Part shown: positions 30,552-31,243 of the stretch, in pieces
Position numbering within the stretch: the first letter of the stretch is position 1
Layout: each line of letters starts with the position of its first letter
Origin: an uncultured Clostridia bacterium
GTDB taxonomy: Bacteria > Bacillota > Clostridia > Christensenellales > CAG-138
DNA: 31,243 bases
Assembly (NCBI GenBank): GCA_934633985.1
Contig: CAKTYU010000018.1
Location: forward strand, 1-31,243
Reading direction: 5' to 3'
The notes under the pieces: generated by a model
Told to the model about the DNA's origin: nothing
The model's database searches: none
What the model saw: the letters and a program-made list of their open reading frames with translations, nothing else
Made by a program: the position numbers and the translations under genes

Positions 30552-31243
30552 TCCGCTGTGTCCTGGGTTTGCGGTGCTTCCAGTGCTTCTTCTGTGTCCT
30601 GCTGACTACTGCCGACATAGCCAATGCCGTTGTAGTAGATCTCCACGGTCTGGGGAGCGTGTTTAGACCACTTTACCTCTTTCTCGTGAACCACGATCTT
30701 CTCAATGAACAGCCGCAGCAGCTCCGGCGTCAGTTCCGTGATATCCGTGTACCGCTTCGCCTTATCAAGGAAGCTGTCCGTCCCGCTCACCGTTTCCCGC
30801 AGGCACTGGATCTCAATCTCTTTCTGTGGAATACCGGCTGTGATGCGGCTCTGTTCTTCCGTGTAGCTGCCGGAGAGCATTTGGAACTGCTCCGTGGTGA
30901 TACGGCCCAGCACGCTATCCTCATACAGCTTCTTAAAGATGGTGTCCAATTCCATTTTCCGCTTCCGCATGGCGGCCAGTTCTTTCTCCTGCCTGCGGAT
31001 CTCTCGCTGAAGCTCGGCGGACTGCTTGCTGCCAATGTAGGCGGCGAACTTTTCCGGATGTTCCCGTGCCATGGCCGTTACTCTCCGTAAGTCCTCCAGC
31101 ACCACTTCATCCAGAACGCACTCTCGAATATAGTGGCCCGTACAGGCTTCCCCGTCCTTCTTGTAGGTGCGGCAGGTAAAGTGATTGTAGCTGGCGGACA
31201 TGGTATGCGCCCGGTGCAGCACCATGTTGGAGCCGCAGTCGGC
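30533..31243 (-). CDS. Large serine recombinase, C-terminal part (runs off right edge)
   Basis: The visible 236 residues are the C-terminal half of a site-specific serine recombinase of the kind carried by Tn4451/Tn5397-type elements, integrative conjugative elements and phages. The end of a zinc ribbon (DCGSNM, then FTCRTY and ACTGHY) precedes the long coiled coil (SAELQREIRRQEKELAAMRKRKME) and the family's C-terminal segment LTPELLRLFIEKIVVHEKE. The catalytic serine domain lies beyond the right edge. Codon use (GTG, CTG, CGG, ATC, few ATA) differs sharply from the host genes. The stop is 97 bases from ygeW, so the element's end lies in or near that gap. The partner attachment site cannot be seen. 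Confidence 0.9.
   Translation of the reverse strand, partial: ADCGSNMVLHRAHTMSASYNHFTCRTYKKDGEACTGHYIRECVLDEVVLEDLRRVTAMAREHPEKFAAYIGSKQSAELQREIRRQEKELAAMRKRKMELDTIFKKLYEDSVLGRITTEQFQMLSGSYTEEQSRITAGIPQKEIEIQCLRETVSGTDSFLDKAKRYTDITELTPELLRLFIEKIVVHEKEVKWSKHAPQTVEIYYNGIGYVGSSQQDTEEALEAPQTQDTAEPRQAS

Overview
The window looks like chromosome of an anaerobic, low-GC-phylum-type (Clostridia, Bacillota) bacterium that itself has a fairly GC-rich genome. The support is the gene set: RNase J, a YlbF-MltG-U32 block, a VanW/G5-type envelope protein, a C_GCAxxG_C_C redox protein and a YgeY/YgeW pair. Promoters are strong sigma-A type and most genes have GGAGG-like ribosome binding sites. Isoleucine is written mainly as ATA in most genes despite the high GC, which is distinctive. 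No rRNA, tRNA or CRISPR array was seen.

Layout. The left edge holds the tail of an unidentified reading frame (3-173) with codon use unlike the rest. Next come two leftward genes, a class I/II aminotransferase and a VanW-family envelope protein, each with its own promoter and terminator. From 3.4 to 8.0 kb is a rightward operon: RNase J, YlbF-like protein, MltG and a U32 peptidase/TrhP-like tRNA hydroxylation protein. From 8.1 to 13.9 kb are a threonine/proline-rich lipoprotein, an OmpR-type two-component system (overlapping genes), and glycerol kinase followed by a monoglyceride-lipase-like hydrolase. A distinctly AT-rich patch (13.9-15.0 kb) carries a gene remnant and an orphan lipoprotein and looks imported. 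It is followed by an MFS transporter, a convergent MarR / C_GCAxxG_C_C pair, and glycogen phosphorylase.

From 20.1 to 21.9 kb are a DUF937 protein with a lysine-rich tail and a four-helix membrane protein with an Ada-like cysteine cluster. From 22.0 to 24.7 kb is a leftward operon encoding a membrane-anchored metallo-beta-lactamase-fold hydrolase (ComEC-like), a membrane-anchored endonuclease/exonuclease/phosphatase-fold protein and a GNAT acetyltransferase. An orphan acyl carrier protein faces a FabG-like dehydrogenase at 24.8-25.9 kb.

The right end (26.0-30.4 kb) is a catabolic block: a D-aminoacylase-type amidohydrolase, YgeY hydrolase and YgeW carbamoyltransferase. YgeY and YgeW are hallmark members of the anaerobic purine/urate degradation cluster of gut bacteria. 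Immediately after ygeW the sequence changes to a mobile element, seen as the C-terminal part of a large serine recombinase reading leftward and running off the window. The most notable points are this truncated urate-type cluster abutted by a recombinase, the paired surface-anchored MBL and EEP hydrolases with a pentad-repeat stalk, and the AT-rich insert at 14-15 kb.
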